A stretch of DNA of 64,000 bases, taken from contig NZ_CP050698.1 in the NCBI RefSeq assembly GCF_005116655.2, positions 3,991,501 through 4,055,500 of the forward strand, given 5' to 3'. Origin of the DNA: Desulfosediminicola flagellatus (GTDB lineage Bacteria > Desulfobacterota > Desulfobulbia > Desulfobulbales > Desulfocapsaceae). A program made the translations under genes and the position numbers. This document shows, in pieces, positions 34,931-45,526 of this stretch. Position 1 is the stretch's first letter. Each line of letters starts with the position of its first letter. A model generated the notes under the pieces. It worked only from the letters and a program-made list of their open reading frames with translations, was not told the origin of the DNA and ran no database searches.

Positions 34931-37729
34931 ATGGCACGAAGTAAAATCAAAAAGGGTTCCAGCACTGGCGCAGTGAGTGCTGGTCGCCGAGTGACCATGA
35001 ATCCCAAGGTCGCCAGAAGATCTTTCCTTAAACTTTCTGCTGCCTCTGCGGCACTTACGGGTGTTGCGATGACCACCCGCATGACCAGAAAAGTAAATGC
35101 GGCAGCCGGACAGAGTGCACCATACATCGGATCAGAAAAGATCAGAACGATATGTACTTATTGCGCAGTGGGTTGCGGCATTGAAGCAGAGGTACATAAC
35201 GGCGTATGGGTTCGCCAGGAAATAGCTACTGATCATCCAGTTTCGCGAGGAGCCCACTGTTGTAAAGGTGCTGGAGCTATCGACATGGTTACCAGCGAAA
35301 AGCGCATGAAAAAGCCGATGAAGCGGGTAAACGGGAAATGGACTACCCTTTCCTGGGACCAGGCTATGGATGAGATCAGCGCTAAACTGCTAGATCTTCG
35401 CGAAAAGAATGGTCCTGATGCTCTGCATTTTAATGGTAGCGCCAAGGTCTCAACAGAAATGGCGTACCTGCAGAGGAAATTTGCAGCATTTTGGGGGTCG
35501 AATAACATTGACCACCAGGCTCGTATCTGACACTCAACAACGGTGGCAGGTGTCGCCAATACGTGGGGCTACGGTGCGATGACTAACAGTCTGAATGACA
35601 TCAGGCACGCAAAAAGCATGATCTTTATCGGATCAAATGCTACTGAAGCACATCCCGTCTCAATGCAGCATATTCTGCATGCAAAAGAGGTCAATAATGC
35701 ACCTCTTATCGTAGTGGATCCACGCTTTACCAAACTCGCAGCTAAAGGAACCGATTTCGTACGCATTCGTCCGGGTTCAGATGCAGCATTCATAATGGGA
35801 CTCATCAACGCGGTTATTACCAACGGCTGGGAAGAGAAGGAGTTCATCAGAACACGTGTTTCGGGCTATGAAGAAATGGTTGAAGTTGCTGCCCATTATA
35901 CTCCTGAGATTGTAGAAGATATCACCGGTATTCCCGCGTCAGAAGTAACCAGGATTGCTGAACTGCTTGCCACTAACAGGCCTACAAGTCTGACATGGTG
36001 TATGGGTGGTACGCAGCATTCAATAGGTTCCTCCATTACCAGAGCCTTCTGTATTCTGCAGCTTGTTCTCGGCAACATGGGTAAGTCAGGCGGCGGAACG
36101 AATATTTTCCGCGGCCATGACAACGTGCAGGGCGCAACTGATATGTGTGTTCTGGCCGACAATCTGCCAGCGTACTATGGTCTTTCAGACGGGGCATGGA
36201 AACACTGGTGCCGCGTGTGGGATGTTGATTACGACTGGATTGTTGGGCGTTTTCCTGAAAAAGAGTGGATGAACAAGAAAGGTTTCTCCCTGGCGCGTTG
36301 GTATGAAGGTGTCTTGAACGAGGAGGAGCTTGAGACTCCGACACCAATTAAAGCCATGATTCAATGGGGCTGTGGATCTAACTCCAACTCACAGTATAAC
36401 AGAGTCGTCCAGGCATTAAATAAACTTGAATTACTGGTAATAGTGGATCCTTTCCCGACTATTGCTGCAGCAGTTACCAAAACCGATAACGTGTATATAC
36501 TGCCAGGTGCCAGCCAGTATGAGACATCCGGTTCAGTGACATCCACCTCTCGTCAAATTCAGTGGCGGCATAGGGTTGTTGATCCCGTTTACGACAGTAA
36601 AGATGACTATCAAGTCATGGAACTGTTAGTGAATAAGCTTGGATTTGCCGATAAATTCTACAAAAATATCAAGCAGATTCCAGAGGACATAACCCTGGAG
36701 CTTGGTTCAGGTTCATTGACCATCGGCTACAACGGCCAGACACCTGATCGTATAAAGAGTCATATGGCCAACTGGCACACCTTTGATATTGATGATCTGC
36801 AGGCCAAAGGAGGCCCATGTGATGGTGATTACTATGGTATGCCGTGGCCATGCTGGACGACAGATCATCCGGGGACCCCGATACTTTATGATATCTCCAA
36901 ATCTGTTGCTGAGGGTGGATTGCCCTTCCGTAACCGATTCGGCGAAGAGAGAACATATGAAAGTAGTGGCCGTACTGAAAATCAACTTGCAGCAGAAGGT
37001 ATTTGCAATCCAGGCAGCGAGGTTCAAGGTGGGTACGTGGAATTCAAGGAGGTTGTTCCCGGTACCAACTGGAAAACTGATCTTTCACAGAAAACTATTA
37101 AAGATGCAATAGCCCGGGGAATGGCTCCATTTGGTAACGCCCGAGCCCGCTGCGTTGTCTGGAACTTCCCTGACAAAGTTCCGATCCATCGCGAACCACT
37201 GCATTCACCACGTCCTGATCTGATCGCAAAATATCCTACCTATGAAGATAAGCCAAATCACTTCCGGGTAAAAACCAGATATAAGAGCGAACAAAATCCA
37301 GATCTTGTCAAAGAATATCCATATGTCATAACAACCGGACGTATGGTTGAGCACATGGGTGGTGGTGCTGAAACGCGAAGCAACCAATATCTCGCTGAAC
37401 TTCAGCCTGAAATGTATGTTGAGATCAATCCACGTCTGGCAAATAATCTTGGAATCCGTAAAGGTGACATGGTGATTATAGAATCACCGGAAGGTGCAAA
37501 GATAAAAGTAAAAGCCAAACTCACTCCTCGAGTTGATGAGAAAACAATCTTCCTGCCATACCATTTTGCCGGGACCTTGATGGGCGAATCCTACGAGAAG
37601 GATTATCCGGAAGGGCATGCGCCGTTTGTTCTTGGCGACCCAGGCAATGTCGTAACGAACTATGGATATGACATTATAACCCAGATTCAGGCTACCAAAG
37701 ACGGTCTGTGCAAAGTCACTCGTGCGTAA
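34931..37729 (+). CDS. fdhA: Formate dehydrogenase catalytic subunit, selenocysteine-containing
   Basis: A 932-residue periplasmic molybdo- or tungsto-enzyme that oxidises formate to CO2. The in-frame TGA at 35528-35530 is read as selenocysteine 200 (context HQARI-U-HSTTVAGVANTWGYGAMTN), the known position of the metal ligand, so the coding region must be read through. A twin-arginine leader (RRSFLKLSAASAALTG) is followed by a 4Fe-4S site (CTYCAVGCGIEAEV ... HCCKGAG). The pterin-binding segments (GGGTNIFRGHDNVQGATDM, and the C-terminal molydopterin dinucleotide domain from about residue 800) are present. Ribosome-binding site AAAGGAG. It is followed by the iron-sulfur and cytochrome b subunits. 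ModABC upstream would supply the metal. Confidence 0.96.
35528..35557 (+). promoter_or_regulatory. Bacterial SECIS element
   Basis: Eleven bases after the TGA, GGTGGC (35542-35547) and GTCGCC (35552-35557) pair around an AGGT loop. Spacing and apical loop are the same as in E. coli fdhF, the classical SelB-binding hairpin. This confirms selenocysteine insertion in place of termination. Confidence 0.93.
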
Positions 37730-37755
37730 GCAACACGGATGAGGAGGAATAAACA

Positions 37756-38343
37756 ATGGCAAGAGTGAAATTCTTATGTGACGTTGAGCGCTGTATAGAT
37801 TGCGGTGGCTGCGTTGTGGCCTGTAAAGAAGGGCACCATATTCCTGTGGGTGTCAACCGTCGCCGTGTTATCACGCTCAATGAGGGTGAACCTGGAGAAA
37901 AATCAATTTCCGTTTCTTGTATGCACTGCGCTGATGCTCCCTGCATCGCTGTTTGTCCTGTTGATGCAATCTATCAACGCCTTGACGGTGTCGTTCTGGT
38001 AAGCAAAAAAACCTGTATCGGCTGCGGTTACTGTTTTATGGCATGCCCATTTGGTGCTCCACAGTTTCCTGCCGGCAATGTCTTTGGAGCCAGAGGTGCT
38101 ATGGATAAATGCACATTCTGTGCTGGTGGCCCGGAGGAAAATTTCAGTGCCGAAGAACACAAGCTCTATGGCCAGAACCGTATAGCGGAAGGGAAAGTAC
38201 CTCTCTGCTCAGGAATGTGTGCAACCAAGGCACTTCTGGCCGGTGATGCGGATATTGTTGCTGATGTGTATCGTGAGCGCGTTTTCAGGCGGGGGTCCGG
38301 CGTTAACGCCTGGGGATGGTCCAAGGCATACGACAAAAAATAG
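37756..38343 (+). CDS. fdhB: Formate dehydrogenase iron-sulfur subunit
   Basis: A 195-residue ferredoxin-like subunit that carries electrons from the catalytic subunit to the cytochrome. It has four cysteine clusters: CIDCGGCVVACKEG, CMHCADAPCIAVCP, CIGCGYCFMACPFG and CTFC with the distal CSGMC, enough for four 4Fe-4S clusters. There is no signal peptide; it is presumably carried out with FdhA through the TAT system. It lacks the C-terminal membrane helix found in FdnH. GAGGAGG precedes the ATG, 26 bases after the catalytic subunit. Confidence 0.94.
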   Translation: MARVKFLCDVERCIDCGGCVVACKEGHHIPVGVNRRRVITLNEGEPGEKSISVSCMHCADAPCIAVCPVDAIYQRLDGVVLVSKKTCIGCGYCFMACPFGAPQFPAGNVFGARGAMDKCTFCAGGPEENFSAEEHKLYGQNRIAEGKVPLCSGMCATKALLAGDADIVADVYRERVFRRGSGVNAWGWSKAYDKK

Positions 38344-38445
38344 TAACTAGCGCGTAAAAAAGCTTCACCGCTAATTTGCGATCAGTCCGGCCTTTCACTG
38401 GAAAATGAGGGGCTGGACAATGTCATCCGCAATCAGGAGGGCACC

Positions 38446-39321
38446 ATGCAGAGCATTTTTAAACCTGTGCTTCTATTCACGATTTTCCTTGTGGCAGGAG
38501 TAGTCTCAGGTGTTTCCGCCCAGGAAAGCCAGGCTCTGGCAAACCTGCCGGCGGGATCTTCATCGGATTATTACCATACGCTGATTGGCGTAATTACTGG
38601 AGACTGGCGAGAGTACGGTCAGCTGTTCACTACCCTTCAGGGACATTGGTTCTGGAAAGTTTTTCTTGCCATCATCATTGGAATTCCGGGGGTATTTTTG
38701 CTACATTATGTGATTGTCGGGGCAAAACATTTTGATCATGACGGTGAACAGATATTGTTTTTTCCATATTTCATCCGCATTGTCCATTTCATTGCAGCAG
38801 TATCTTTTTCTTTGCTGGTTATTACCGGGCTCATGATAATTTTCGGGAAATATCTCGGAGGTGGTACATTAATCCGAATTGCCAGATACATCCATCTCGG
38901 GTCGGCCATTGTTTTTGTTCTCCCGGCACTGCTCATGCTTGTTACGTGGCTGATGGATATGCTGCCAAAAGTTTATGATATTAAATGGATGTTCATACTC
39001 GGCGGATACCTGAGCAAAGAAAAGAAACCCGTACCCGCAGGCAAATTTAATGCCGGGCAGAAAATGTACTTCTGGTTTGCCACCGTCGGTGGTTGTGTCA
39101 TGGCCTACACCGGTTATATCATATGGGGGATGGGTGCAGATGTTGAAACTGTGCGTTTGTATGCCATTATCCATAATATCCTCGGCATGGGAATACTCGC
39201 ATTTTACCTGACGCATGTGTATATGTCGGTCTTCGCAATTGCCGGCTCGCTGGAGAGTATGAAAACCGGCTACAAACCGAAAGATGAGGTGGATATACTC
39301 CATAGCCGCTATAGATATTAA
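38446..39321 (+). CDS. fdhC: Formate dehydrogenase cytochrome b subunit
   Basis: A 291-residue membrane subunit with an N-terminal signal peptide and four later helices (about 68-90, 106-132, 150-172 and 205-250 with the last crossing). Candidate haem histidines lie in RIVHFIAA, YIHLGSAI and IIHNILGM, the FdnI/FdhC pattern. It anchors the enzyme and passes electrons to the quinone pool or a periplasmic cytochrome. Ribosome-binding site AGGAGG. It closes the fdh operon. The periplasmic N-terminal extension (about residues 25-65) is typical of the longer gamma subunits of this family. Confidence 0.92.
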   Translation: MQSIFKPVLLFTIFLVAGVVSGVSAQESQALANLPAGSSSDYYHTLIGVITGDWREYGQLFTTLQGHWFWKVFLAIIIGIPGVFLLHYVIVGAKHFDHDGEQILFFPYFIRIVHFIAAVSFSLLVITGLMIIFGKYLGGGTLIRIARYIHLGSAIVFVLPALLMLVTWLMDMLPKVYDIKWMFILGGYLSKEKKPVPAGKFNAGQKMYFWFATVGGCVMAYTGYIIWGMGADVETVRLYAIIHNILGMGILAFYLTHVYMSVFAIAGSLESMKTGYKPKDEVDILHSRYRY

Positions 39322-39550
39322 ACAGCAGATAAATCGGGACATTGATGGTGAGAGGCCTCGTGATACCTGCAAATGCCATGTAGCAAGTTAACACGAGCCA
39401 AAACAGAAAATCCGTGTCATGGTTACGAATTCGCCTAAGAGATTCATGTCTCTGCTGGCAAAAGTGACCATTGTGCGGATTTTCGTCTTTTCCCGCACAA
39501 TATTATATATCGCGAAAACAATACACTCAGGATTCACAGGAGTAATACAC

Positions 39551-40321
39551 GTGCCCCTACTTGAGTTAGGCAACAAGCACCAGGTTCATTATCAGTTGAT
39601 ACCAGGCCAGCAAAACAAACCGTACCTGGTTTTCCTGCATGAAGGATTGGGAAGTGTGGCATTGTGGAAAGATTTTCCTGCATCATTATGCACTGCTACT
39701 GGTCATCCCGGCCTAGTATATGATCGTTTGGGTCACGGAAAATCTTCCTCCCTGGAACATAAGCGCTCGATCAGGTATATGCACGAATGTGCTTTGCAGG
39801 AACTACCGTTGCTGCTTAAAATGCTCATCCCTGAAAAAGATTATATTTTGATCGGTCACTCGGATGGTGGCAGTATCAGTTTGATTTATGGGGCTGAACA
39901 TCCTGCGCGTCTGAAAGGTATTATCACCGAGGCTGCACATGTCTTTGTCGAACAGGAAACACTCGCAGGCATACACGATGCGGTAGCAGCTTGGGATAAG
40001 GGGCAACTCGCCGGCTTACACAAATATCATGGAAGCAAAACAGTCACCCTGTTCAACGCGTGGGCAGAAACCTGGCTGGCAGAATGGTTCCGGAACTGGA
40101 GCATTGATGAGTTGTTGCCACGCCTGCAAGTTCCCCTCCTTGTTTTACAGGGAGCAGATGATCAATACGGTACTAAGAAGCAGGTGAACACGATTGTTTC
40201 AAGTGCTTCAGGAGAAGCCTGGGGAGAGATGGTCCCGAATTGCGGACATACACCTCATCTTGAAGCTCAACCGTTTGTCCTCGATCGCATGGCACAATTT
40301 ATTCGTCAAATCACAGGATGA
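39551..40321 (+). CDS. Alpha/beta hydrolase
   Basis: A 256-residue cytoplasmic hydrolase. HEGLGSVALW forms the oxyanion region, GHSDGG the nucleophile elbow, GADDQY the acid and CGHTPHLE the histidine, a complete Ser-Asp-His triad. The substrate is unknown; esterase or C-C hydrolase are both possible. The frame is open to 39419, but I place the start at GTG 39551 because AGGAG lies eight bases before it and the canonical fold begins there. The upstream part would add an unlikely hydrophobic, basic leader. It may follow the fdh operon but has no known link to it. Confidence 0.82.
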   Translation: MPLLELGNKHQVHYQLIPGQQNKPYLVFLHEGLGSVALWKDFPASLCTATGHPGLVYDRLGHGKSSSLEHKRSIRYMHECALQELPLLLKMLIPEKDYILIGHSDGGSISLIYGAEHPARLKGIITEAAHVFVEQETLAGIHDAVAAWDKGQLAGLHKYHGSKTVTLFNAWAETWLAEWFRNWSIDELLPRLQVPLLVLQGADDQYGTKKQVNTIVSSASGEAWGEMVPNCGHTPHLEAQPFVLDRMAQFIRQITG

Positions 40322-40646
40322 GATGAAAATCGATAGCATCGTCCTGAGTAGTGTCAGCTCAGCCAAACACTGAGAACCTGAGTAATTCAAACACTTGAAT
40401 CAAATAAAATATATACTTAAAAACACTACTAATAATATCAACACATCCATTTCGTCGTATATCTGCCTGGTGTTAAACTCAATGACTTTACGAAGCCTCG
40501 TTGTATAATGATTTGCCGAAATGAACGCCTGTGATCGTTGATGGTACCTTCGATGAGTACCAACCAGCCATGTCAAGGCAACCTCGTTAGAAAAAGCACC
40601 AAAAACACTCTATGTTACGAGATAACATGTGATTTGTGAGGTCGTA

Positions 40647-42041
40647 ATGCTGCAGACCATTCTTGATACATTCTTTAGCTTTAAAGCATATGTGATGCTC
40701 CCTATCATCATTTTTTTCGTGGCTGTCGCTGTGCGGCTTTCGTTGAGAAAATCATTTATCAGTGCAATTGAGCTGGCCGTGGGTTTTGCCGGTGTCTTTA
40801 TTGCCTTTGATTTTTTTGTGGCCAATATCAAGCCGGCTGTCGAACAACTATCAATCGCCAGAGGCCTTGATTTTCCGATTCTGGATGTTGGTTGGCCACC
40901 TTTGGCGGCAATAACCTGGGCTTCTCCGTTGGCGGCTGTTTCTATTCCCATGGTGTTGTTGTTGAACCTGGTGTTAATCGCCGTGGGTTTTACCAGAGCC
41001 ATCTACATCGACATCTGGAACTACTGGCATTTTGCCTTTCTCGGAGCACTGGTAATGAACGCTACCGGCAGTATGTGGTGGGGGCTGACGGCAACAGCTG
41101 TTCTGGCAGTCTACTGTTTCAAGCTTACCGAGTGGACTGCACCTGATGTGGAACGTGAGCTTGGTTTGAAAGGAGTGTCGGCATCACCCGTTTCTGTAAA
41201 CGGGATTGTGCCATACACCGTTGTCGTCGATTGGATTATAGATCGGATTCCGCTGCTCAACACAATCGTCTACAATCCGGAAAAAAATCATTCCGATCAT
41301 GGCACACTCGATGGGAATAGAAGTCTGCTCAGCTTGATAAGCGAGCCCATGGTTATTGGTACCCTTATGGGGTTGCTGCTCGCGATAGCAGCAGGTTACA
41401 ACCTGAAAGATACTCTTGAATTGAGTGTCCATATTGCTGCTGTAATGTTTATTCTACCCAAAAGTGCAGGTTTAATTGGTGAAGCAATGGTTCCCGTAAC
41501 CTCTGCATTACGGACACAGGTCGAAAAGCGATTTCCACACCGGACAAATCTGGTGGTAGCACTGGACACCGGATTTTTAATGAGTCACAGATCTGTAATT
41601 GTTACCGGGCTTATTTTAATGGCACTGGCAATACTCATTGCCCTGATACTTCCAGGTAATAAAGTCCTTCCGCTTGGCGATCTGCCCAATCTAATTTCTG
41701 TAATGTCTATCTCTGTGCTGATTTTTAACGGCAATGTGTTCAGGGCTGTTCTTGCCGGAATTCCGATAATTATTACGTTCATGCTGGTAGCGACACATCT
41801 AGCGCCGAAATATACGGAATTGGCCAGGCAGACAACTGCCTTTAATATGGAAAACATGGGGCTGATCACCGCTTTCACAGACGGTGGACATCAAGTGAGG
41901 TATGTTTTGTATTACCTCTTTCAGGGAAAGGTGTTTGCATTTGTGCTGGTCGGTTTTCTGCTGCTCGGCATGTGGTTTACCCGCAGGCGCTATAATCGGC
42001 TGGTAAAAATAGCTTCGCCTGCTGTCAATCATCTGGATTAA
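40647..42041 (+). CDS. Orphan PTS IIC-like permease, galactitol (GatC) type
   Basis: A 464-residue membrane protein with about ten helices. It resembles E. coli GatC along its length: VGWPPLAAITWASPLAAVSIP, IYIDIWNYWHFAFLGAL, PGNKVLPLGDL and GNVFRAVLAGIPII. GatC needs IIA and IIB partners for phosphorylating uptake; none is encoded in the window, so it may act as an unphosphorylated carrier or with distant partners. The start was set at ATG 40647 with GAGGT just upstream; a GTG six codons earlier is less likely. It stands alone between a hydrolase and a SulP transporter. Confidence 0.86.
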   Translation: MLQTILDTFFSFKAYVMLPIIIFFVAVAVRLSLRKSFISAIELAVGFAGVFIAFDFFVANIKPAVEQLSIARGLDFPILDVGWPPLAAITWASPLAAVSIPMVLLLNLVLIAVGFTRAIYIDIWNYWHFAFLGALVMNATGSMWWGLTATAVLAVYCFKLTEWTAPDVERELGLKGVSASPVSVNGIVPYTVVVDWIIDRIPLLNTIVYNPEKNHSDHGTLDGNRSLLSLISEPMVIGTLMGLLLAIAAGYNLKDTLELSVHIAAVMFILPKSAGLIGEAMVPVTSALRTQVEKRFPHRTNLVVALDTGFLMSHRSVIVTGLILMALAILIALILPGNKVLPLGDLPNLISVMSISVLIFNGNVFRAVLAGIPIIITFMLVATHLAPKYTELARQTTAFNMENMGLITAFTDGGHQVRYVLYYLFQGKVFAFVLVGFLLLGMWFTRRRYNRLVKIASPAVNHLD

Positions 42042-42420
42042 AATGGTTTTCTTATGGAAATATTGCTGCCTCCGCTCACCAAATGTTTCCTGCTGCGGCT
42101 TGCCCGGAAGATCCGATTGGAGCCGGACCACCTCAACATACTTGCAAATACCATAAGCAGGCCTTCCTTCTCAAATTTGAATGTTGTACGGGAAAGAAGC
42201 TCAATCTTTCCCTTGCGTTTGATGCTGGTAAAATCTGTTAAATTCTGATTTTCTTATTAAAGAAGCACTGATAGCCTCGGAGAGAAATGTATTCCACTCT
42301 GAGTTGGAACACCTGGTTAAAAAGCAAACTATTACCACCACGGCTAACACATCGATTTCATAATACATACGACAAAATATTTGATATATTTACGACGCAT
42401 TCCTGGCTCAGGAGATCATT
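42042..42420. other. Intergenic region, nothing recognised
   Basis: No convincing gene, terminator or promoter. It contains the leader of the SulP gene. A short frame at its left side has no family or ribosome-binding site. Confidence 0.5.
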
Positions 42421-44262
42421 ATGGACCGAAAAACTGTAAGCAGAATATCCACGGGGAAGGATGACTGGAAATATCGTTTTCTACCCTTTCTGTTGTGGTG
42501 GCCAAAAGTTTCCAGAATAACTCTGCGCGCAGATATCATCGCCGGACTAACGGGAGCTGTTGTTGCGCTGCCGCAGGGTGTCGCATTTGCAACTATTGCG
42601 GGAATGCCTCCTGAATACGGCTTATATACAGGTATGCTACCGGCTATAATTGCCGCCCTGTTCGGTTCATCCTGGTTACTTGTCTCCGGGCCTACTACAG
42701 CTGCTTCCATTGTACTCTTTTCTTCATTAAGTCTGCATGCCGCTCCCGGCAGTCCTGAATTTGTTCAACTGGCATTGACCCTGACGCTGATGGTTGGATT
42801 GATCCAACTCAGCATGGGGTTGGTTCGTTTCGGCTCGCTGGTCAATTTCATTTCGCATTCTGTTGTTGTCGGCTTCACTGCAGGTGCGGCTATTTTGATT
42901 ATTACCAGCCAGTTAAAGCATTTTTTCGGACTGGCATATCCACGAGCTATTCACTTTCAGGATTCCATTTATAACTTCAGTATGCATATACGTGAAATCA
43001 ACCCATATACAACAGCAGTTGGTGTGTCGACAATTGTTGTGGGAATTCTGGTAAAACGGTATCGGCCGAGCTGGCCATATATGATCGTATCAATGCTCTT
43101 TGGTAGTCTAGCTGCAGCGGGTATAATTGCCTTTGCTGGTAAGGAGACTGCTGGTATTGCAACTGTCGGTGCTTTGCCGTCAACACTCCCGCCGCTATCT
43201 CTACCGCATTTGACAATGGAAAACATTAAACTCCTGGCTCCCACGGCACTTGCAATGACGCTCTTTGCTTTGACGGAAGCTATTTCAATAGCCAGATCCC
43301 TTGCAGACAAAACGGATCAGAGTATTGATGGTAATCAGGAATTTATCGGCCAGGGATTATCTAATATCATAGGTCCCTTTTTTAGCAGTTATGTAGCAAC
43401 CGGTTCATTCAACAGAAGCGGCATGAACTACGAGGCTGGCGCGAAAACTCCGCTGGCTGCAGTATTCGCAGGAGGACTGCTGATTTTTGCTGTGTTGTTT
43501 GTCGCACCGCTTGCGATCTACCTGCCTAACTCTGCGATGGCTGCAATCCTGTTTCTTGTTGCCTGGAAACTGATAGATCCCCATCATATCAAAAAAATAG
43601 CCCAGACCAGCGTTACCGAATCCGTTATCCTCGGGTCGACCTTTCTGGCCACCCTGTTTCTTGAACTGCAGTTTGCCATACTACTCGGCATAATGTTGTC
43701 GCTGGCTATCTACCTCAACCGCACATCTCACCCAAGAACACTTACACGAGTTCCGGATCCCCGCCAGGAATCACGGTCTTTTATAACAGACCCGACACTA
43801 CCGGAATGTTTGCAACTCAAGATAGTGCGAATTGATGGTTCACTCTATTTCGGGGCGGTAAATCATGTCAGAGCCAACCTGAAGGAGCTGCAACAGGTCA
43901 ATCCTGATCAGAAAAATTTGCTGCTGGTAGGAAGTGGCATTAATTTTATTGATATGGCAGGTGCCGAATTTCTGGTTCAGCTGGCAAAGGAAAGAGAACA
44001 CGATGGTGGACATCTCTATTTTTACGATATGAAAGAAGGGATATGCAGTCATTTTAAATTCCTTGAATACCTTCTTGATATAGGCACCGATAATATTTTC
44101 GTCTCCAAAAAGGAGGCAATCTCAGAGATTTTCAATCGTCTTGATAAATCTATATGTGCCCAGTGTACTTCCCGGATATTTCTTGAATGCAGAACAGTGC
44201 CTGTATCAGGAATGAAAGAACAGGTAAATCTTGAGTATATCGATCAACCGCAGACAATATAA
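42421..44262 (+). CDS. SulP-family anion transporter with STAS domain
   Basis: A 613-residue inner-membrane transporter. About a dozen helices carry the SulP pattern: the opening LRADIIAGLTGAVVALPQGVAFATIAG, then ATGSFNRSGMNYEAGAKTPLA near the middle. A cytoplasmic STAS domain follows (about 470-580: LKIVRIDGSLYFGAVNHVR, INFIDMAGAEFLVQLA). The family moves sulfate, bicarbonate or other anions, usually with H+ or Na+. The substrate is unknown; sulfate is attractive in this context but unproven. The last 35 residues, with CAQC and ECRT, are an unusual Cys-bearing tail. The next gene starts 184 bases on. Confidence 0.92.
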   Translation: MDRKTVSRISTGKDDWKYRFLPFLLWWPKVSRITLRADIIAGLTGAVVALPQGVAFATIAGMPPEYGLYTGMLPAIIAALFGSSWLLVSGPTTAASIVLFSSLSLHAAPGSPEFVQLALTLTLMVGLIQLSMGLVRFGSLVNFISHSVVVGFTAGAAILIITSQLKHFFGLAYPRAIHFQDSIYNFSMHIREINPYTTAVGVSTIVVGILVKRYRPSWPYMIVSMLFGSLAAAGIIAFAGKETAGIATVGALPSTLPPLSLPHLTMENIKLLAPTALAMTLFALTEAISIARSLADKTDQSIDGNQEFIGQGLSNIIGPFFSSYVATGSFNRSGMNYEAGAKTPLAAVFAGGLLIFAVLFVAPLAIYLPNSAMAAILFLVAWKLIDPHHIKKIAQTSVTESVILGSTFLATLFLELQFAILLGIMLSLAIYLNRTSHPRTLTRVPDPRQESRSFITDPTLPECLQLKIVRIDGSLYFGAVNHVRANLKELQQVNPDQKNLLLVGSGINFIDMAGAEFLVQLAKEREHDGGHLYFYDMKEGICSHFKFLEYLLDIGTDNIFVSKKEAISEIFNRLDKSICAQCTSRIFLECRTVPVSGMKEQVNLEYIDQPQTI

Positions 44263-44446
44263 CCTGTGCTTCAAATCATTGGCCGTCGTGGGAAAATCTT
44301 AACACATATTCAAGCTATGAAAATCTCAGCCGACACAGCTCCGTCAATTAACCTGCTGATATAATGCATTCAGACTGGCTACGTATTCTGGAGAATTATC
44401 AGACTGTTTTCTGTCGTAAATGATCACCTTTTTCTGGGAGCCCCAA

Positions 44447-45424
44447 ATGAGTACATCATCAGATTGGTCACTATCGCCCCTTTCATGGATTAAGACCTGG
44501 TACAATGAGCGCCAGTTGGAAAAGAAGTTAGTTGAGCATGTGGTTGAGACTGTTGATCCGAAAATACGGCTCGCAAGCGGATATCGAAGTCAACTCCTTG
44601 AACCGATTGAGGTCTGTTTGCAACATTCGGAATCTATGGTTGCATCAATTCCCGGCCCTATCTATCTGAACCCCTCTGATTACGATGCAGACCCACTTAT
44701 TCATGCCGCCTTCATTGGATCACCTGTCAGCCTAAAAGAATTAATCGAAAAACAGGATAGCACACTCATTTCACCCGAGTCTGCAGAGCATGAGATGTTT
44801 GCTCTCCTCACCATGAGTAAGCGGGAAACAACCGTTTTCGGACCAAAACTTCAGGGCGATGTACTCATTCAAGATGCTCAAATGCAATCAGTAACCTTTT
44901 CCGACCATAAGCTTGTAAGCCTTGCCACATCACTCGAGTCTTCACGAGAGCAACTGACACATTTTTGTTTTGAGATGATTCTTGAATCTATCTCAAGCGA
45001 GATTGCTGCCAAAAGAACAGATATCGGTGAGTTGCATGAACATCTCAAACGACTACAGGCCATGTCAAATATCTTTTCAGGCGACAATCATGCCAAGACT
45101 TTTTTTGGGCATGTCACCCCGAGTGATCCTGAAAAACTGCTTAAAGTCGAAAAAATGCTCAAAGAGACAAAGGATGAACTATCTCAGGAACGCAAAGGCT
45201 ATGAAACTCCGGAAGATTGGCTGAACTGCCTCATAGAGCTCCTCAGACATCCAGAAAACATGATGAATGTTCACGTAAAGTCACTCCGGCTTGACTGGAA
45301 AAATGTTATCACGGAATCATCTGCAGAAAAGGCGAATGTTATAACCCTGGCTCAATGCTCGCTGGCAGATGAAGGGCAGCGGAATGCAACATTAATCTGT
45401 TACCCGAAACCAAATAAAAAATAA
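44447..45424 (+). CDS. Unknown soluble protein between SulP and CorA genes
   Basis: A 325-residue protein that I cannot assign. It has no signal peptide or membrane helix and few cysteines. The middle and C-terminal parts are strongly helical (SSEIAAKRTDIGELHEHLKR, LKVEKMLKETKDELSQERKG), suggesting coiled coils. The segment SGYRSQLLEPIEVCLQHSES may form a separate N-terminal domain. The ATG at 44447 follows GGGAG; the frame is open nine codons further up. It lies in the same direction as the SulP transporter and the CorA-like channel, so it may be a cytoplasmic partner of one of them. Inference from position only. Confidence 0.7.
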   Translation: MSTSSDWSLSPLSWIKTWYNERQLEKKLVEHVVETVDPKIRLASGYRSQLLEPIEVCLQHSESMVASIPGPIYLNPSDYDADPLIHAAFIGSPVSLKELIEKQDSTLISPESAEHEMFALLTMSKRETTVFGPKLQGDVLIQDAQMQSVTFSDHKLVSLATSLESSREQLTHFCFEMILESISSEIAAKRTDIGELHEHLKRLQAMSNIFSGDNHAKTFFGHVTPSDPEKLLKVEKMLKETKDELSQERKGYETPEDWLNCLIELLRHPENMMNVHVKSLRLDWKNVITESSAEKANVITLAQCSLADEGQRNATLICYPKPNKK

Positions 45425-45526
45425 ACTCCACTGATATTATACGATATAATCGTTATATCTCCGTTTGCAGATATGTGTTTAAAAAAAATTGTAACGGCAA
45501 TTTAATCTTAAATTCGTGGAGTTCAC

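Noticed and set aside
35528..35530. TGA as a nonsense mutation in formate dehydrogenase
   Set aside because: Position, context and the SECIS hairpin with canonical spacing show selenocysteine instead.
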